Shown here: positions 16,093-24,360 of the stretch, in pieces
Numbering within the stretch: position 1 is the first letter of the stretch
Layout of the letters: every line of letters starts with the position of its first letter
Assembly (NCBI GenBank): GCA_904502025.1
Contig: CAJGDJ010000016.1
Location: forward strand, 1 to 47,297
Source: an uncultured Muribaculaceae bacterium
GTDB taxonomy: Bacteria > Bacteroidota > Bacteroidia > Bacteroidales > Muribaculaceae
Direction: 5' to 3'
Length of the DNA: 47,297 nt
Notes under the pieces: generated by a model
What the model was told of the DNA's origin: nothing
Seen by the model: only the letters and a program-made list of their open reading frames with translations
The model's database searches: none
Program-made: the position numbers and the translations under genes

Positions 16093-17766
16093 TTAATTCG
16101 CGGCGTTTTTAGCAATTAGTTCTTCGAGATAAGCAACACGATCAATTACAGCTTGTTTTGGTTCAATAAGCAAATAACGTTTGTAAGCAGCAATTGCTTT
16201 TTCATTTTCACCCACTTTAGTGTAATAGTCTCCAATTGTTCCTAATGCTGTTTTATATGTAGCAGGATCTTCTTTGAAGTTATTAGGATCTACGTCAAGC
16301 ATTTCTACTACTTTTTCAAAAGCTTGAGCAACTTCAGCAGTAATCACACCTTTATTTTTAGAGAACAAAATAATCGCTTTACGTTCTTGTGCATAAGGGT
16401 TATTTGAACGATTTACAGCCTCAGTAGCAGCTTCTACAGCTTTGTCGTAAGTAGCAAGAGCTGCAACCGAGTCAACTTCAACTTGACGGTTCGCATAATT
16501 AAGAATCAAACCTGCATAAGAGTGATAATCGCCCGCTTTAGCTGTTCCTGTAGCCATAAATTGGTCATAATAATCAACAGCCGTTGCATAATCACCTGCT
16601 GTTTTATATAATGAAGACAATGCTTTATAAGCATCATAGCATTTATTGTTAGTAGCAAGAGCTTCTTTATATTGAGCCACAGCAGCCTCATTGTGAGTTG
16701 TCGCATTTACGGTATCTACAGTCGCAAGACCTTCAAGGATTGAACCGTATGTCAAGTGGTCTATATCAACGATTTTAGCCACACCTTTAGATTTCAACAA
16801 TTCTTGAGCCCATTTTGCTGCTTCGGGATAATCTTTAAGACTGTTTTTACAGTGCATCATTACACGATACATTTGGTTAGGAGTTGAAGTGCGACCGATA
16901 ACACCTTTAGCCACTTGGAATGCATCTTCAAATTTTTCACCCGACATAAGAAGTGTTGCATAACGTTCTTCATCTTCTACAAGGTGGCTCGGATTTTTGA
17001 TACATTTTTCGTATGCTGCAACTGCTTGTGTCCAACGACCGGCATCATAAAGACGATCGGCAAGTTCACGTTGAGCAAGAGCTGAATTTGGGTTAATTGA
17101 AAGATATTCTTTCAACTTGTCGATTGAGAATTGAGGAGTTACATTTTTATACAAGTTAGAATACTTTACGTATGCCACAGCACTGTTTGAGCCATAATAT
17201 ATTGCTTGGTCATAAGCAGATGCGGCATTACCAGCATCAGCATTGTTTTTAATATTCAATGCGAGTGTATCGCCAATAAAGATGTAATAAGCCGGATTTT
17301 CCTTGCCATATTTATACGCATCTTTCATCACTTTTTGAATATCTTTATCGTATGCTACTGCATCGGCATTAAAATATACACGAGCTATATCAACAAGAAG
17401 TTGAGCATCTTTTTTGCCAAGGTTTTTTGCTTCCTTTATGTTTGCGTCAGCAGCTTTTTTATCACCATTCGCCAAATCAATTGCTGCAAGACCTACATAG
17501 TTGTATGGATTCTTTGGATTAGCAGCAATACCTTTATCAAAACAAGCTTTTGCAGTTGCCTTGTCGTTTTCTTCCATTGCAACCATACCTAAATAATAGT
17601 ATGATGTAGCCTTATCAGTTTCAGCATCATTTAATGTGCGTTCCAAAATTGTTTTTGCTGCACTAAATTGATCGGCACGATAGTATTCTACACCATCTAA
17701 ATAACCTTGAGCCGACATGCTCAAAGCTGAACCTAAAAATAGGGATAACAAAAATTTAATTTTCAT
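16093..17766 (-). CDS. Exported TPR-repeat protein
   Basis: A 557-residue protein with a signal peptide (cleavage after SMSAQ, about residue 20) and tetratricopeptide-like repeats along its length. Examples are YLDGVEYYRADQFSAAKTIL near the start, ALAQRELADRLYDAGRWTQAVAAYEKCIK in the middle, and AIAAYKRYLLIEPKQ at the end. It is presumably a periplasmic protein-protein interaction scaffold. It is the last gene of a minus-strand unit after a PstS-like lipoprotein and a small membrane protein. In related genomes such a TPR protein follows TonB/ExbBD-type energy genes, but those are not in this window. Confidence 0.85.
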   Translation of the reverse strand: MKIKFLLSLFLGSALSMSAQGYLDGVEYYRADQFSAAKTILERTLNDAETDKATSYYYLGMVAMEENDKATAKACFDKGIAANPKNPYNYVGLAAIDLANGDKKAADANIKEAKNLGKKDAQLLVDIARVYFNADAVAYDKDIQKVMKDAYKYGKENPAYYIFIGDTLALNIKNNADAGNAASAYDQAIYYGSNSAVAYVKYSNLYKNVTPQFSIDKLKEYLSINPNSALAQRELADRLYDAGRWTQAVAAYEKCIKNPSHLVEDEERYATLLMSGEKFEDAFQVAKGVIGRTSTPNQMYRVMMHCKNSLKDYPEAAKWAQELLKSKGVAKIVDIDHLTYGSILEGLATVDTVNATTHNEAAVAQYKEALATNNKCYDAYKALSSLYKTAGDYATAVDYYDQFMATGTAKAGDYHSYAGLILNYANRQVEVDSVAALATYDKAVEAATEAVNRSNNPYAQERKAIILFSKNKGVITAEVAQAFEKVVEMLDVDPNNFKEDPATYKTALGTIGDYYTKVGENEKAIAAYKRYLLIEPKQAVIDRVAYLEELIAKNAAN

Positions 17767-17826
17767 TTTGTGTAAAATTTAATATTGTTTAGTTTATTAG
17801 TTTGATTTCAAATTTCAGCATTTATA

Positions 17827-18807
17827 TTATTCTCCGAGTTGCACTACTTGAGGGTGCATCACTGCTGGCATAACTCCTGTTTTCATTATTAGCTTTTGCC
17901 CGTTGAAGCTTGTAACAAATGAAAAAAAGCCGTGTTCAAGTGAGCCTCCGGCACTTGCTATAATCATATATATTTGACGGAACAACGGATAACGTCCATC
18001 ATAGATATATTGTTGATATGGCTTGTAGGCTTCTCGAGTGTTACCCATTACCTTTAACACTTTCACTGTTCCATCAAATTCAGCCATATTCACACCTTTA
18101 TCATCATTGAGTTGAGCAACCATTTCCTCGGTTGACACTTCTGAGTTTCTCATGTCAGATGTAATCCAACTAACACCAATCACACCAATAGCATTTTTGC
18201 TGTTTTTTACTGCTTGGAAAACACCTTCGATTGATCCTTGAGCATAAACATTCTTTCCGAAAGGCTCGCCATTCATAAGCGAATCACGCATATATTGAAC
18301 AGTGCTTGAATTTTCATTATCAAAAACAATTTTAATGTCACCCACCTTGCTTGGCTCAACTTCATTCCAATTTGTTAATTTACCGGTTAATATATCGCCA
18401 ATTTCTTTGCGTGAAATCATTTCGATTGTATTTTCGGGATTCACAATAAGAGCGAGAGCATCAACAGCAATCATCTTTGAACGTACGGCACGTTTATTTT
18501 TGCGAAGATAGTCTTTTTCTTGTTTAGTTAAATCGCGTGCGACAACAATAGCTCGAGTTTTGAATTGCATCAACGAATCTATCACATCATTTTGCGGCAA
18601 AAATCGTGCAAGGATATGAGCTTTGGGATATTGAAACTCAAACACATCAATCTCTTGTTGCATTATATTTTCAAAACTATTATCACACATCAGCGTAATT
18701 GTACCCGACGTACTTGTAGTTACCGGTGTTTTAGAACCTCTATTGCATGCCGCCAACAAAATGACCGACGCTAATAGTATGAATATGTTTTTTATCATTA
18801 ATTTCAT
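17827..18807 (-). CDS. PstS-like phosphate-binding lipoprotein
   Basis: A 326-residue lipoprotein with lipobox LLAAC (Cys21) followed by a periplasmic binding-protein domain of the PstS type (GTITLMCDNSFENIMQQEID at the start, IGVIGVSWITSD in the middle, and YPLFRQIYMI near the end). No PstC, PstA or PstB is adjacent, so a classical phosphate importer is not encoded here. The gene is sandwiched between a small membrane protein (12 bp upstream) and a TPR protein (60 bp downstream). The ligand may be phosphate or something else. Confidence 0.8.
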   Translation of the reverse strand: MKLMIKNIFILLASVILLAACNRGSKTPVTTSTSGTITLMCDNSFENIMQQEIDVFEFQYPKAHILARFLPQNDVIDSLMQFKTRAIVVARDLTKQEKDYLRKNKRAVRSKMIAVDALALIVNPENTIEMISRKEIGDILTGKLTNWNEVEPSKVGDIKIVFDNENSSTVQYMRDSLMNGEPFGKNVYAQGSIEGVFQAVKNSKNAIGVIGVSWITSDMRNSEVSTEEMVAQLNDDKGVNMAEFDGTVKVLKVMGNTREAYKPYQQYIYDGRYPLFRQIYMIIASAGGSLEHGFFSFVTSFNGQKLIMKTGVMPAVMHPQVVQLGE

Positions 18808-18819
18808 CTTTGCAATATA

Positions 18820-19152
18820 TTAATATCTTCGTGAATAATAATCACCTTTGATGTATCTATATGCTCTAAATATGCCATATACTATCAATGCGACACCAAC
18901 AACATATTTAATCCATTCAAATTCAGTTCCATCAAGCCCGAATTGAAAAGGGAAGCCAAAATCAGCCCAACCGGCAAGCCACAAACCCATTCCCACATAT
19001 ATGGCAACCATTATCATGCCAAATATCAACTTAAAGATCTTACCCGGACCCGGCATTGTTTCTCTCACACTTGGAGTGCGATGACGTTCGATTACAACAT
19101 CGGCTTGTTTGGGTTCTACTTTTTCTATTGTTTCTTTTACTTCTTGTTCCAT
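18820..19152 (-). CDS. Small membrane protein with two transmembrane helices
   Basis: A 110-residue protein with an N-terminal charged cytoplasmic tail (about 35 residues, rich in Glu/Lys), one hydrophobic helix at about 41-62 and another at about 84-100, and a basic Tyr-rich C-terminus. I recognise no named domain. It is the first gene of the unit with the PstS-like lipoprotein and the TPR protein, 12 bp upstream of the former, which suggests an envelope complex. Confidence 0.7.
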   Translation of the reverse strand: MEQEVKETIEKVEPKQADVVIERHRTPSVRETMPGPGKIFKLIFGMIMVAIYVGMGLWLAGWADFGFPFQFGLDGTEFEWIKYVVGVALIVYGIFRAYRYIKGDYYSRRY

Positions 19153-19194
19153 AACTTAAATTTTTAGTGTTAAACATTAATATCATGGTATGCC

Positions 19195-19209
19195 GTCTAA
19201 TTATTAGAC
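19195..19209. promoter_or_regulatory. 7-bp palindrome in the leader of the PstS/TPR operon
   Basis: GTCTAAT at 19195-19201 and ATTAGAC at 19203-19209 form a perfect inverted repeat around a single T, 43 bp upstream of the 19152 start. No T run follows on either strand, so it is not a usual terminator. An operator or leader hairpin is possible. The rest of the 19153-19448 gap holds a weak minus-strand TAACTTTA (19307 to 19300) and the rarA promoter. Confidence 0.35.
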
Positions 19210-19400
19210 CGTGAACCATCATTTTAGTTTAACAATTCGCAATTCACATTTGTTGCATTCATACCTACACATAAAACAACAAGACACAACTTGCGAGTGT
19301 AAAGTTAATTAAAAAACTAATAATACACATAATTTAATAGGCACATATTATAAACAATTAACAATGCTCCTTCGTTATTGATGCTTTTGCTGTGTTTTTC

Positions 19401-19431
19401 TTGTGAGTTTGGGACGTAGTAACTAAATTTG
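19401..19431 (+). promoter_or_regulatory. rarA promoter (TTG-N20-TAAATTTG)
   Basis: TTG at 19401-19403 and TAAATTTG at 19424-19431, 20 bp apart, fully match the Bacteroidetes housekeeping promoter, 17 bp upstream of the ATG. Confidence 0.75.
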
Positions 19432-19448
19432 TAGCTTAATTCAAAACA

Positions 19449-20720
19449 ATGAACGCACCACTTGCCGAGCGACTTCGTCCACGTTCGCTCGATGATTACA
19501 TAGGACAAAACCATCTTGTAGGGAAAGATTGTATCTTGCGTCGAATGATCGACTCAGGCAATGTGTCATCGTTCATTCTTTGGGGACCTCCGGGAGTGGG
19601 AAAAACCACACTCGCTCGCATTATTGCCAATACTACCAAGTCGGCATTTCACACTTTGAGTGCGGTTCATTCAGGAGTAAAAGAAGTGCGAGATGTACTC
19701 GAACAATGTAAAGCCGATGCTCGTTCAATGTTTTCACAAGGTCGCCCAATCTTGTTTATCGATGAAATTCATCGATTTAACAAATCACAGCAAGACAGCC
19801 TATTAGGAGCCGTTGAGAGTGGCATTGTTACACTCATTGGTGCCACAACCGAGAATCCATCATTTGAAGTAATTCGTCCCTTACTCTCTCGTGCTCAAGT
19901 TTATGTTCTAAAACCTCTCGAAGCTCCCGAATTACAACAACTTCTCGACAGGGCTTTATCTACCGACGAGATTCTAAAAAAACGTAACGTAAAAGTAGAA
20001 AGCTCCGATGCTCTTTTCCGTTTTTCGGGTGGCGATGCACGTAAACTCCTAAATATCCTCGACCTACTTGAGAAATCTACTGCCGAAGGGGAAGAATTGA
20101 TTATTAATGACCAACTGGTCACTGACCGTCTTCAAGAAAATCCGGCTGCCTACGACAAAAACGGAGAAATGCACTACGACATTATCTCTGCGTTTATCAA
20201 AAGCGTTAGGGGTAGCGACCCCGATGCCGCCATATACTGGCTCGCTCGTCTAATCGCAGGTGGAGAAGACCCCAAATTTATTGCTCGGCGATTAGTCATT
20301 CTTGCGTCTGAAGATATTGGTCTTGCCAACCCCAATGCCCTACTCCTCGCCAACGCCACATTTGATACAATTCACAAAATCGGGTGGCCCGAGGGACGCA
20401 TTCCTCTTGCCGAATGCACAATATATCTTGCGACTTCTGCCAAAAGCAATTCGGCATACATGGCAATAAATCAAGCATTGGAACTTGTGGAACAAACAGG
20501 CAATCTTCCCGTACCTTTACATCTTCGCAATGCCCCTACCAAACTTATGAAAGAGATGGGATATGGTAACGATTACAAATACTCACACGATTACCCCGGC
20601 AACTTTGTGCAACAACAATTTATGCCCGAAGAACTCGGACACCCCACACTTTGGAAAGCTTGCGACAACCCCTCGGAAGCAAAAATGAAAGTTCTCAACG
20701 ACCAACGCTGGAGCAAATGA
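19449..20720 (+). CDS. rarA: Replication-associated recombination ATPase RarA (MgsA)
   Basis: A 423-residue AAA+ protein of the RarA/MgsA/WRNIP1 family, which acts at stalled replication forks. Walker A GPPGVGKTT is at residues 46-54, Walker B LFIDEIHRFNKSQQD follows, sensor 1 is IGATTENPSFEV, and the arginine-finger region is LLSRAQVY. The C-terminal tetramerisation region includes ASEDIGLANPNALLLAN. Length is typical. It has its own consensus promoter and precedes an ECF-sigma operon that has its own promoter. Confidence 0.96.
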   Translation: MNAPLAERLRPRSLDDYIGQNHLVGKDCILRRMIDSGNVSSFILWGPPGVGKTTLARIIANTTKSAFHTLSAVHSGVKEVRDVLEQCKADARSMFSQGRPILFIDEIHRFNKSQQDSLLGAVESGIVTLIGATTENPSFEVIRPLLSRAQVYVLKPLEAPELQQLLDRALSTDEILKKRNVKVESSDALFRFSGGDARKLLNILDLLEKSTAEGEELIINDQLVTDRLQENPAAYDKNGEMHYDIISAFIKSVRGSDPDAAIYWLARLIAGGEDPKFIARRLVILASEDIGLANPNALLLANATFDTIHKIGWPEGRIPLAECTIYLATSAKSNSAYMAINQALELVEQTGNLPVPLHLRNAPTKLMKEMGYGNDYKYSHDYPGNFVQQQFMPEELGHPTLWKACDNPSEAKMKVLNDQRWSK

Positions 20721-20759
20721 TTCATTCTAAAATATTTTTCAAAAAAAATCACAACATAG

Positions 20760-20785
20760 TGTCACAAAATTTCTTTTCATGCGTC
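20760..20785 (+). promoter_or_regulatory. ECF-sigma-type promoter (TGTCACAA...CGTC)
   Basis: TGTCACAA at 20760-20767 and CGTC at 20782-20785, 14 bp apart, resemble an ECF promoter (an -AC-A- type -35 and CGTC -10). Transcription would start near 20792, giving a leader of about 43 nt to the ATG at 20835. Since the second gene of this operon encodes an ECF sigma factor, autoregulation is likely. The match to consensus is my judgement from memory of such promoters. Confidence 0.5.
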
Positions 20786-20834
20786 TATCTTACAAAACTT
20801 ATTGAAAACGACTTAAATTAAATGTAATTTAGCG

Positions 20835-21320
20835 ATGACAAATTTAACCAAATTTTTAGCACTACCAATCTTGGCTTTGACTTGTAACATTTCTGTTCAA
20901 GCCATTACCCTTAAAGAATTTATCACAAAATGTGATAAAATTTGTGATGCAACTCCAATTAAATTATCAAGTGATTCTACGCCTCAATTAAAAGAGAAAA
21001 AAGTAGATGAAGTTGTAGTCTTTAATATTGAAAATCTTAACATTGACACTAAACAAAAAGTCCTTAACGAAGCAACGACAATAACCCAAACTGAAGATAT
21101 GCTTGTGGTTAAGCACAAAGAAGATGACACCGCAGTGCAAGTATTTATCCAACCACAAGGAGAGAATATGGAAATGTTAGTTACTGTATTCGATGATCAA
21201 GATGGAGTAATCGTTTACTTGGTGGGAAGTGCAGACATATTGCAACAAAATAATTTAGTCAACATAGGTGGCAAAGATATAATAAAAGAAGCATTAAAAG
21301 AAAAAGAACAACAAAAATAG
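20835..21320 (+). CDS. DUF4252-like exported protein
   Basis: A 161-residue protein with a signal peptide (about residues 1-23, ending in VQA) and a compact alpha/beta domain of the DUF4252 type (IFIQPQGENMEMLVTVFDD with a following VYLVGSADI strand). The pairing with an ECF sigma factor and a second DUF4252 protein in one operon is a known arrangement in Bacteroidales. Molecular function is unknown. Its stop codon abuts the ATG of the sigma factor (TAG ATG), so translation is probably coupled. Confidence 0.65.
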   Translation: MTNLTKFLALPILALTCNISVQAITLKEFITKCDKICDATPIKLSSDSTPQLKEKKVDEVVVFNIENLNIDTKQKVLNEATTITQTEDMLVVKHKEDDTAVQVFIQPQGENMEMLVTVFDDQDGVIVYLVGSADILQQNNLVNIGGKDIIKEALKEKEQQK

Positions 21321-21815
21321 ATGGATTCAAGTGCGTTTAAGCACCTCCTTCTACCACATTACCGGCGAATGTATTCAACTGCAATGGTAATACTTCGCAA
21401 TAGCGACGACGCAAGTGATGCAGTACAGGAGGCATTTACCCGATTATGGGAACGACGCAACGAACTACCGAACATTGACAATCCTGAAGCCTATTGCGTT
21501 ACTACGATTAAACGCATTTGCATCGACCGACTGCGAAGCAAAACAGTTGCAATCAACGAAGTTACCGAGGACACCTTATTAATTTCTGACGATAGCGACG
21601 TGCAAGCCGACAACCGAGAGTCGCTACAATTAATTACACATTTAATGAGCAAACTCCCTGTGCAACAACGGCAAGTACTACAACTTCGTGCTTTCAATGA
21701 GTGTTCACTTGATGAAATCGAATCGATTACCGGGCTGACAGGCGTTAACGTTAGGACTCTGCTGAGTAGAGGACGGCGTCGATTGAGAGAATTATATAAT
21801 AATAGTATTAATTAG
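21321..21815 (+). CDS. ECF-type RNA polymerase sigma factor
   Basis: A 164-residue sigma-70 family protein with only region 2 (about residues 8-75, with DASDAVQEAFTRLWERR for core and -10 binding) and region 4 (about 110-160, helix-turn-helix CSLDEIESITGLTGVNVRTLLSRGRRRL). This is the ECF layout. It starts directly after the DUF4252 stop and is followed 15 bp later by a membrane protein placed like its anti-sigma factor. The likely target is its own promoter at 20760. Confidence 0.93.
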   Translation: MDSSAFKHLLLPHYRRMYSTAMVILRNSDDASDAVQEAFTRLWERRNELPNIDNPEAYCVTTIKRICIDRLRSKTVAINEVTEDTLLISDDSDVQADNRESLQLITHLMSKLPVQQRQVLQLRAFNECSLDEIESITGLTGVNVRTLLSRGRRRLRELYNNSIN

Positions 21816-21830
21816 GAAGTCATTACAACA

Positions 21831-22529
21831 ATGAAAAAAGAATATGACATCAATCACATAAAAAGCTTGCTTGAAGCCTACTACGATGGGGCAACTACCA
21901 TTAAGCAAGAACAGTTGTTGTGCGACTTTTTCGCTTCTGCGACCGAAATACCAGCAGAATTAGAAGCCGACCGACTGTTATTCAATTCACTTCAAACAGC
22001 CGGATTTGACAACCACAATACACCCGACGACCTTGAAGAACAATTAATCTCACTCATTGATAATCTCGAAAAAGCCGAACAAGTTAATAAACAAAGGTTG
22101 ATAAAACCATTTGCTTATATCTCGGTTGCAGCCAGTTTGATTATCTTATTTGTCATTGGGTTCAATCTCATATCGTTTGACGACAAGATTAACAACCAAA
22201 ACATTGAATTAATCACAAATATTGATGAAGACTCAGTTGATATAAAAGAGCAATACGACACGATTCCTTCTATTAACTCTCATATAGATCAATCACATGA
22301 TGAAGAAAAGTCGAGACCTGCAATTATTCAAAAAAAGAAACAAGTAAAAAAACATCGCACAATTCGCACTAATCAACTTAAATCGGTTAACGATGAACAA
22401 ATTGCATACGAAAATACTGAAAAAGCATTGCTTCTCCTTTCCGAGAAACTAAACAAAGCCCAAGAAAGCATCAACAAAACCGAAGCAACAATTAATGACA
22501 TTAATAACATTATAATAGATATAATATAA
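21831..22529 (+). CDS. Probable anti-sigma factor, single membrane span
   Basis: A 232-residue protein. The N-terminal part (about residues 1-60, with HIKSLLEAYYDGATTIKQEQ) resembles the cytoplasmic sigma-binding region of Bacteroidetes anti-sigma proteins, which typically begin with 'LLE-x-Y-x-DG-x-TT'. One transmembrane helix lies at about 91-110 (YISVAASLIILFVIGFNLI), followed by a Lys-rich extracytoplasmic part ending in a coiled-coil-like helix. It sits right after the sigma gene, and its last base overlaps the ATG of the next (TAATG). The function is inferred from position and layout. Confidence 0.75.
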   Translation: MKKEYDINHIKSLLEAYYDGATTIKQEQLLCDFFASATEIPAELEADRLLFNSLQTAGFDNHNTPDDLEEQLISLIDNLEKAEQVNKQRLIKPFAYISVAASLIILFVIGFNLISFDDKINNQNIELITNIDEDSVDIKEQYDTIPSINSHIDQSHDEEKSRPAIIQKKKQVKKHRTIRTNQLKSVNDEQIAYENTEKALLLLSEKLNKAQESINKTEATINDINNIIIDII

Positions 22530-23146
22530 TGAAAACGATAAAATATTTTTTCACAGCAATTGCTCTAATTTCTATGACATTTTCAATCAAAGGGCAAGAT
22601 ACTATCTACATTGACTGGAATGATATAGAAAAATATGGCTTAAACTCATTGCACAAGCTTCAATTCGATTCTATTCAAATGATTGATTTAGGGAAATATA
22701 ATGAATTAGCCGCAAGATTTCAAGAATATTCGATTGCTTCAAAATTCCCCCCCTCATTTGAACAAATTTCAAATTTCAAAGGAGTAACAAGCGTTTATAT
22801 TTCAAGTGCCATGCTCAAAAATTTTGGAGCAGGAATGATTGGCGACCCTCATATCAGTACCATTGCCGGCAACCTCAACTCTATTGAAATAATTAATTGT
22901 GAAAACAAAAAATATTCATATACAATACGAAATTACGTCAAGAAAATAGCCGAAACATATCAACTTGAAACACTTGCACGAATTAACGACAATGGCGAAA
23001 AGGTTTCAATCTATGGTTATTATAATGGAGAAAAAGTTACATATATTCTAATGTTAGTAGATGACAAAGATGATATGACTGTGATTTCAATGAGTGGAGA
23101 TATACCACTCGACAAAGTCGGAGAGTTAGTCAATCAAAAAAAGTAA
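22529..23146 (+). CDS. DUF4252-like exported protein (second copy)
   Basis: A 205-residue protein with a signal peptide (to about residue 22, IKGQ) and a DUF4252-like body: SIQMIDLGKYNELAARFQ, then TRINDNGEKVSIYGYYNGEK-like strands, and LMLVDDKDDMTVISMSGDIPL. It is more divergent from the first DUF4252 protein than simple duplication would suggest. It overlaps the anti-sigma stop by one base and is the last gene before a strong terminator. The presence of both suggests that these proteins are the output or the sensed partner of this sigma system. Confidence 0.65.
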   Translation: MKTIKYFFTAIALISMTFSIKGQDTIYIDWNDIEKYGLNSLHKLQFDSIQMIDLGKYNELAARFQEYSIASKFPPSFEQISNFKGVTSVYISSAMLKNFGAGMIGDPHISTIAGNLNSIEIINCENKKYSYTIRNYVKKIAETYQLETLARINDNGEKVSIYGYYNGEKVTYILMLVDDKDDMTVISMSGDIPLDKVGELVNQKK

Positions 23147-23159
23147 TAATCACAGCGTA

Positions 23160-23193
23160 CACCCTATTGGAAAAACTTCTCAACAATAGGGTG
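23160..23193 (+). terminator. Terminator of the ECF-sigma operon
   Basis: CACCCTATTG (23160-23169) pairs perfectly with CAATAGGGTG (23184-23193), followed by CTTTTTCTTTC. Confidence 0.88.
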
Positions 23194-23234
23194 CTTTTTC
23201 TTTCAAAAAGTTAGATTATACCACATAAAATTAT

Positions 23235-23242
23235 TAAATTTG
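23235..23242 (+). promoter_or_regulatory. -7 element for serC
   Basis: TAAATTTG matches TAnnTTTG and lies 33 bp upstream of the serC ATG at 23276. It overlaps an in-frame TTG at 23240, which therefore cannot be the start. Confidence 0.6.
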
Positions 23243-23275
23243 CCACCAGAAACTAACAATAAAAGAAAAATTGAA

Positions 23276-24343
23276 ATGAAGAAGCACAATTTTTATGCTG
23301 GTCCCTCTATTCTTAGCGAATACACCATTAAGAATACTGCTGACGCAATTTTAAACTTTGCTGATACTGGTTTATCACTCCTCGAAGTATCTCACCGTAG
23401 CAAAGAATTTACTGCTGTTATCGAAGAAGCAGCACAAATGGTAAAAGAATTATTAGAAATCCCCGAAGGTTATCACGTTCTTTTCCTCGGTGGTGGTGCA
23501 AGTATGCAATTCTGCATGGTGCCTTTCAACATCTTGAAAAAGAAAGCTGCATATCTTGAAACAGGTACATGGGCTGTTAACGCAATCAAAGAAGCTAAAC
23601 TTTTTGGCGAAGTTGATGTTGTTGCATCATCTAAAGACGCCAACTTCTCATACATTCCCAAAGATTTCGTAATCCCTGCTGATGCCGATTACTTCCACTT
23701 CACTACCAACAATACAATCTTCGGTACTGAAGTCCGCAAAGACATTGACTCTCCTATTCCATTGGTAGCCGACATGTCGAGCGATATTTTCTCTCGTCCG
23801 GTTGACGTATCAAAATACGACATCATTTATGCAGGTGCACAAAAGAACCTTGCCCCTTCGGGTGTAACTATCGCGATTGTTAAGGAAGAGGCTCTTGGCA
23901 AAGTGGAACGTGCTATCCCAACAATGCTCGATTATCGCACTCACATCAAGAAAGGCTCTATGTTCAACACTCCTCCGGTGTTGCCTATCTACTCTGCATT
24001 GCAAACTCTTAAATATTATAAGAGCCTCGGTGGCTTGAAAGAAATTGAAAAAATGGACGTGGCAAAAGCTACTAAACTTTATGACGCAATTGATTCAAGC
24101 AAATTGTTCCAAGGCACTGCAGCTGTTGAAGACCGTTCAATCATGAATGTATGTTTCGTTATGAAACCTGAATATGCCGAATTAGAAAAAGAATTTGTTG
24201 ACTTCGCATCTTCTAAAGGCATGGTAGGTATCAAAGGACACCGTTCAGTGGGTGGATTCCGTGCATCAATCTACAACGCACTCCCAATGGAAAGCGTTGA
24301 TGCTCTCATTGCTGCAATGAAAGAATTTGAAGCTAAACACTAA
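23276..24343 (+). CDS. serC: Phosphoserine aminotransferase
   Basis: A 355-residue class V aminotransferase making phosphoserine from 3-phosphohydroxypyruvate and glutamate. The N-terminal NFYAGPSILSE is the SerC signature. The PLP-binding lysine is Lys190 in YAGAQKNLAPSG. GGGASMQFCMVPFNI and the C-terminal GHRSVGGFRASIYNA complete the family pattern. The ATG at 23276 is chosen because an in-frame TTG further upstream lies in the promoter. It forms a two-gene operon with serA, 17 bp downstream. Confidence 0.96.
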   Translation: MKKHNFYAGPSILSEYTIKNTADAILNFADTGLSLLEVSHRSKEFTAVIEEAAQMVKELLEIPEGYHVLFLGGGASMQFCMVPFNILKKKAAYLETGTWAVNAIKEAKLFGEVDVVASSKDANFSYIPKDFVIPADADYFHFTTNNTIFGTEVRKDIDSPIPLVADMSSDIFSRPVDVSKYDIIYAGAQKNLAPSGVTIAIVKEEALGKVERAIPTMLDYRTHIKKGSMFNTPPVLPIYSALQTLKYYKSLGGLKEIEKMDVAKATKLYDAIDSSKLFQGTAAVEDRSIMNVCFVMKPEYAELEKEFVDFASSKGMVGIKGHRSVGGFRASIYNALPMESVDALIAAMKEFEAKH

Positions 24344-24360
24344 TAACATATATTATTAAA

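Noticed and set aside
19195..19209. Palindrome as a rho-independent terminator for the leader before 19152
   Set aside because: No T run on either strand. Kept only as a possible operator or leader hairpin.
20802..20832. TTG-N20-TAATTTAG as a housekeeping promoter for the DUF4252-sigma operon
   Set aside because: It would start transcription at or after the ATG at 20835. The ECF-type motif at 20760-20785 fits better.
23240..23275. Earlier TTG start for serC
   Set aside because: The TTG is part of the TAAATTTG promoter element, and the family N-terminus fits the ATG at 23276.
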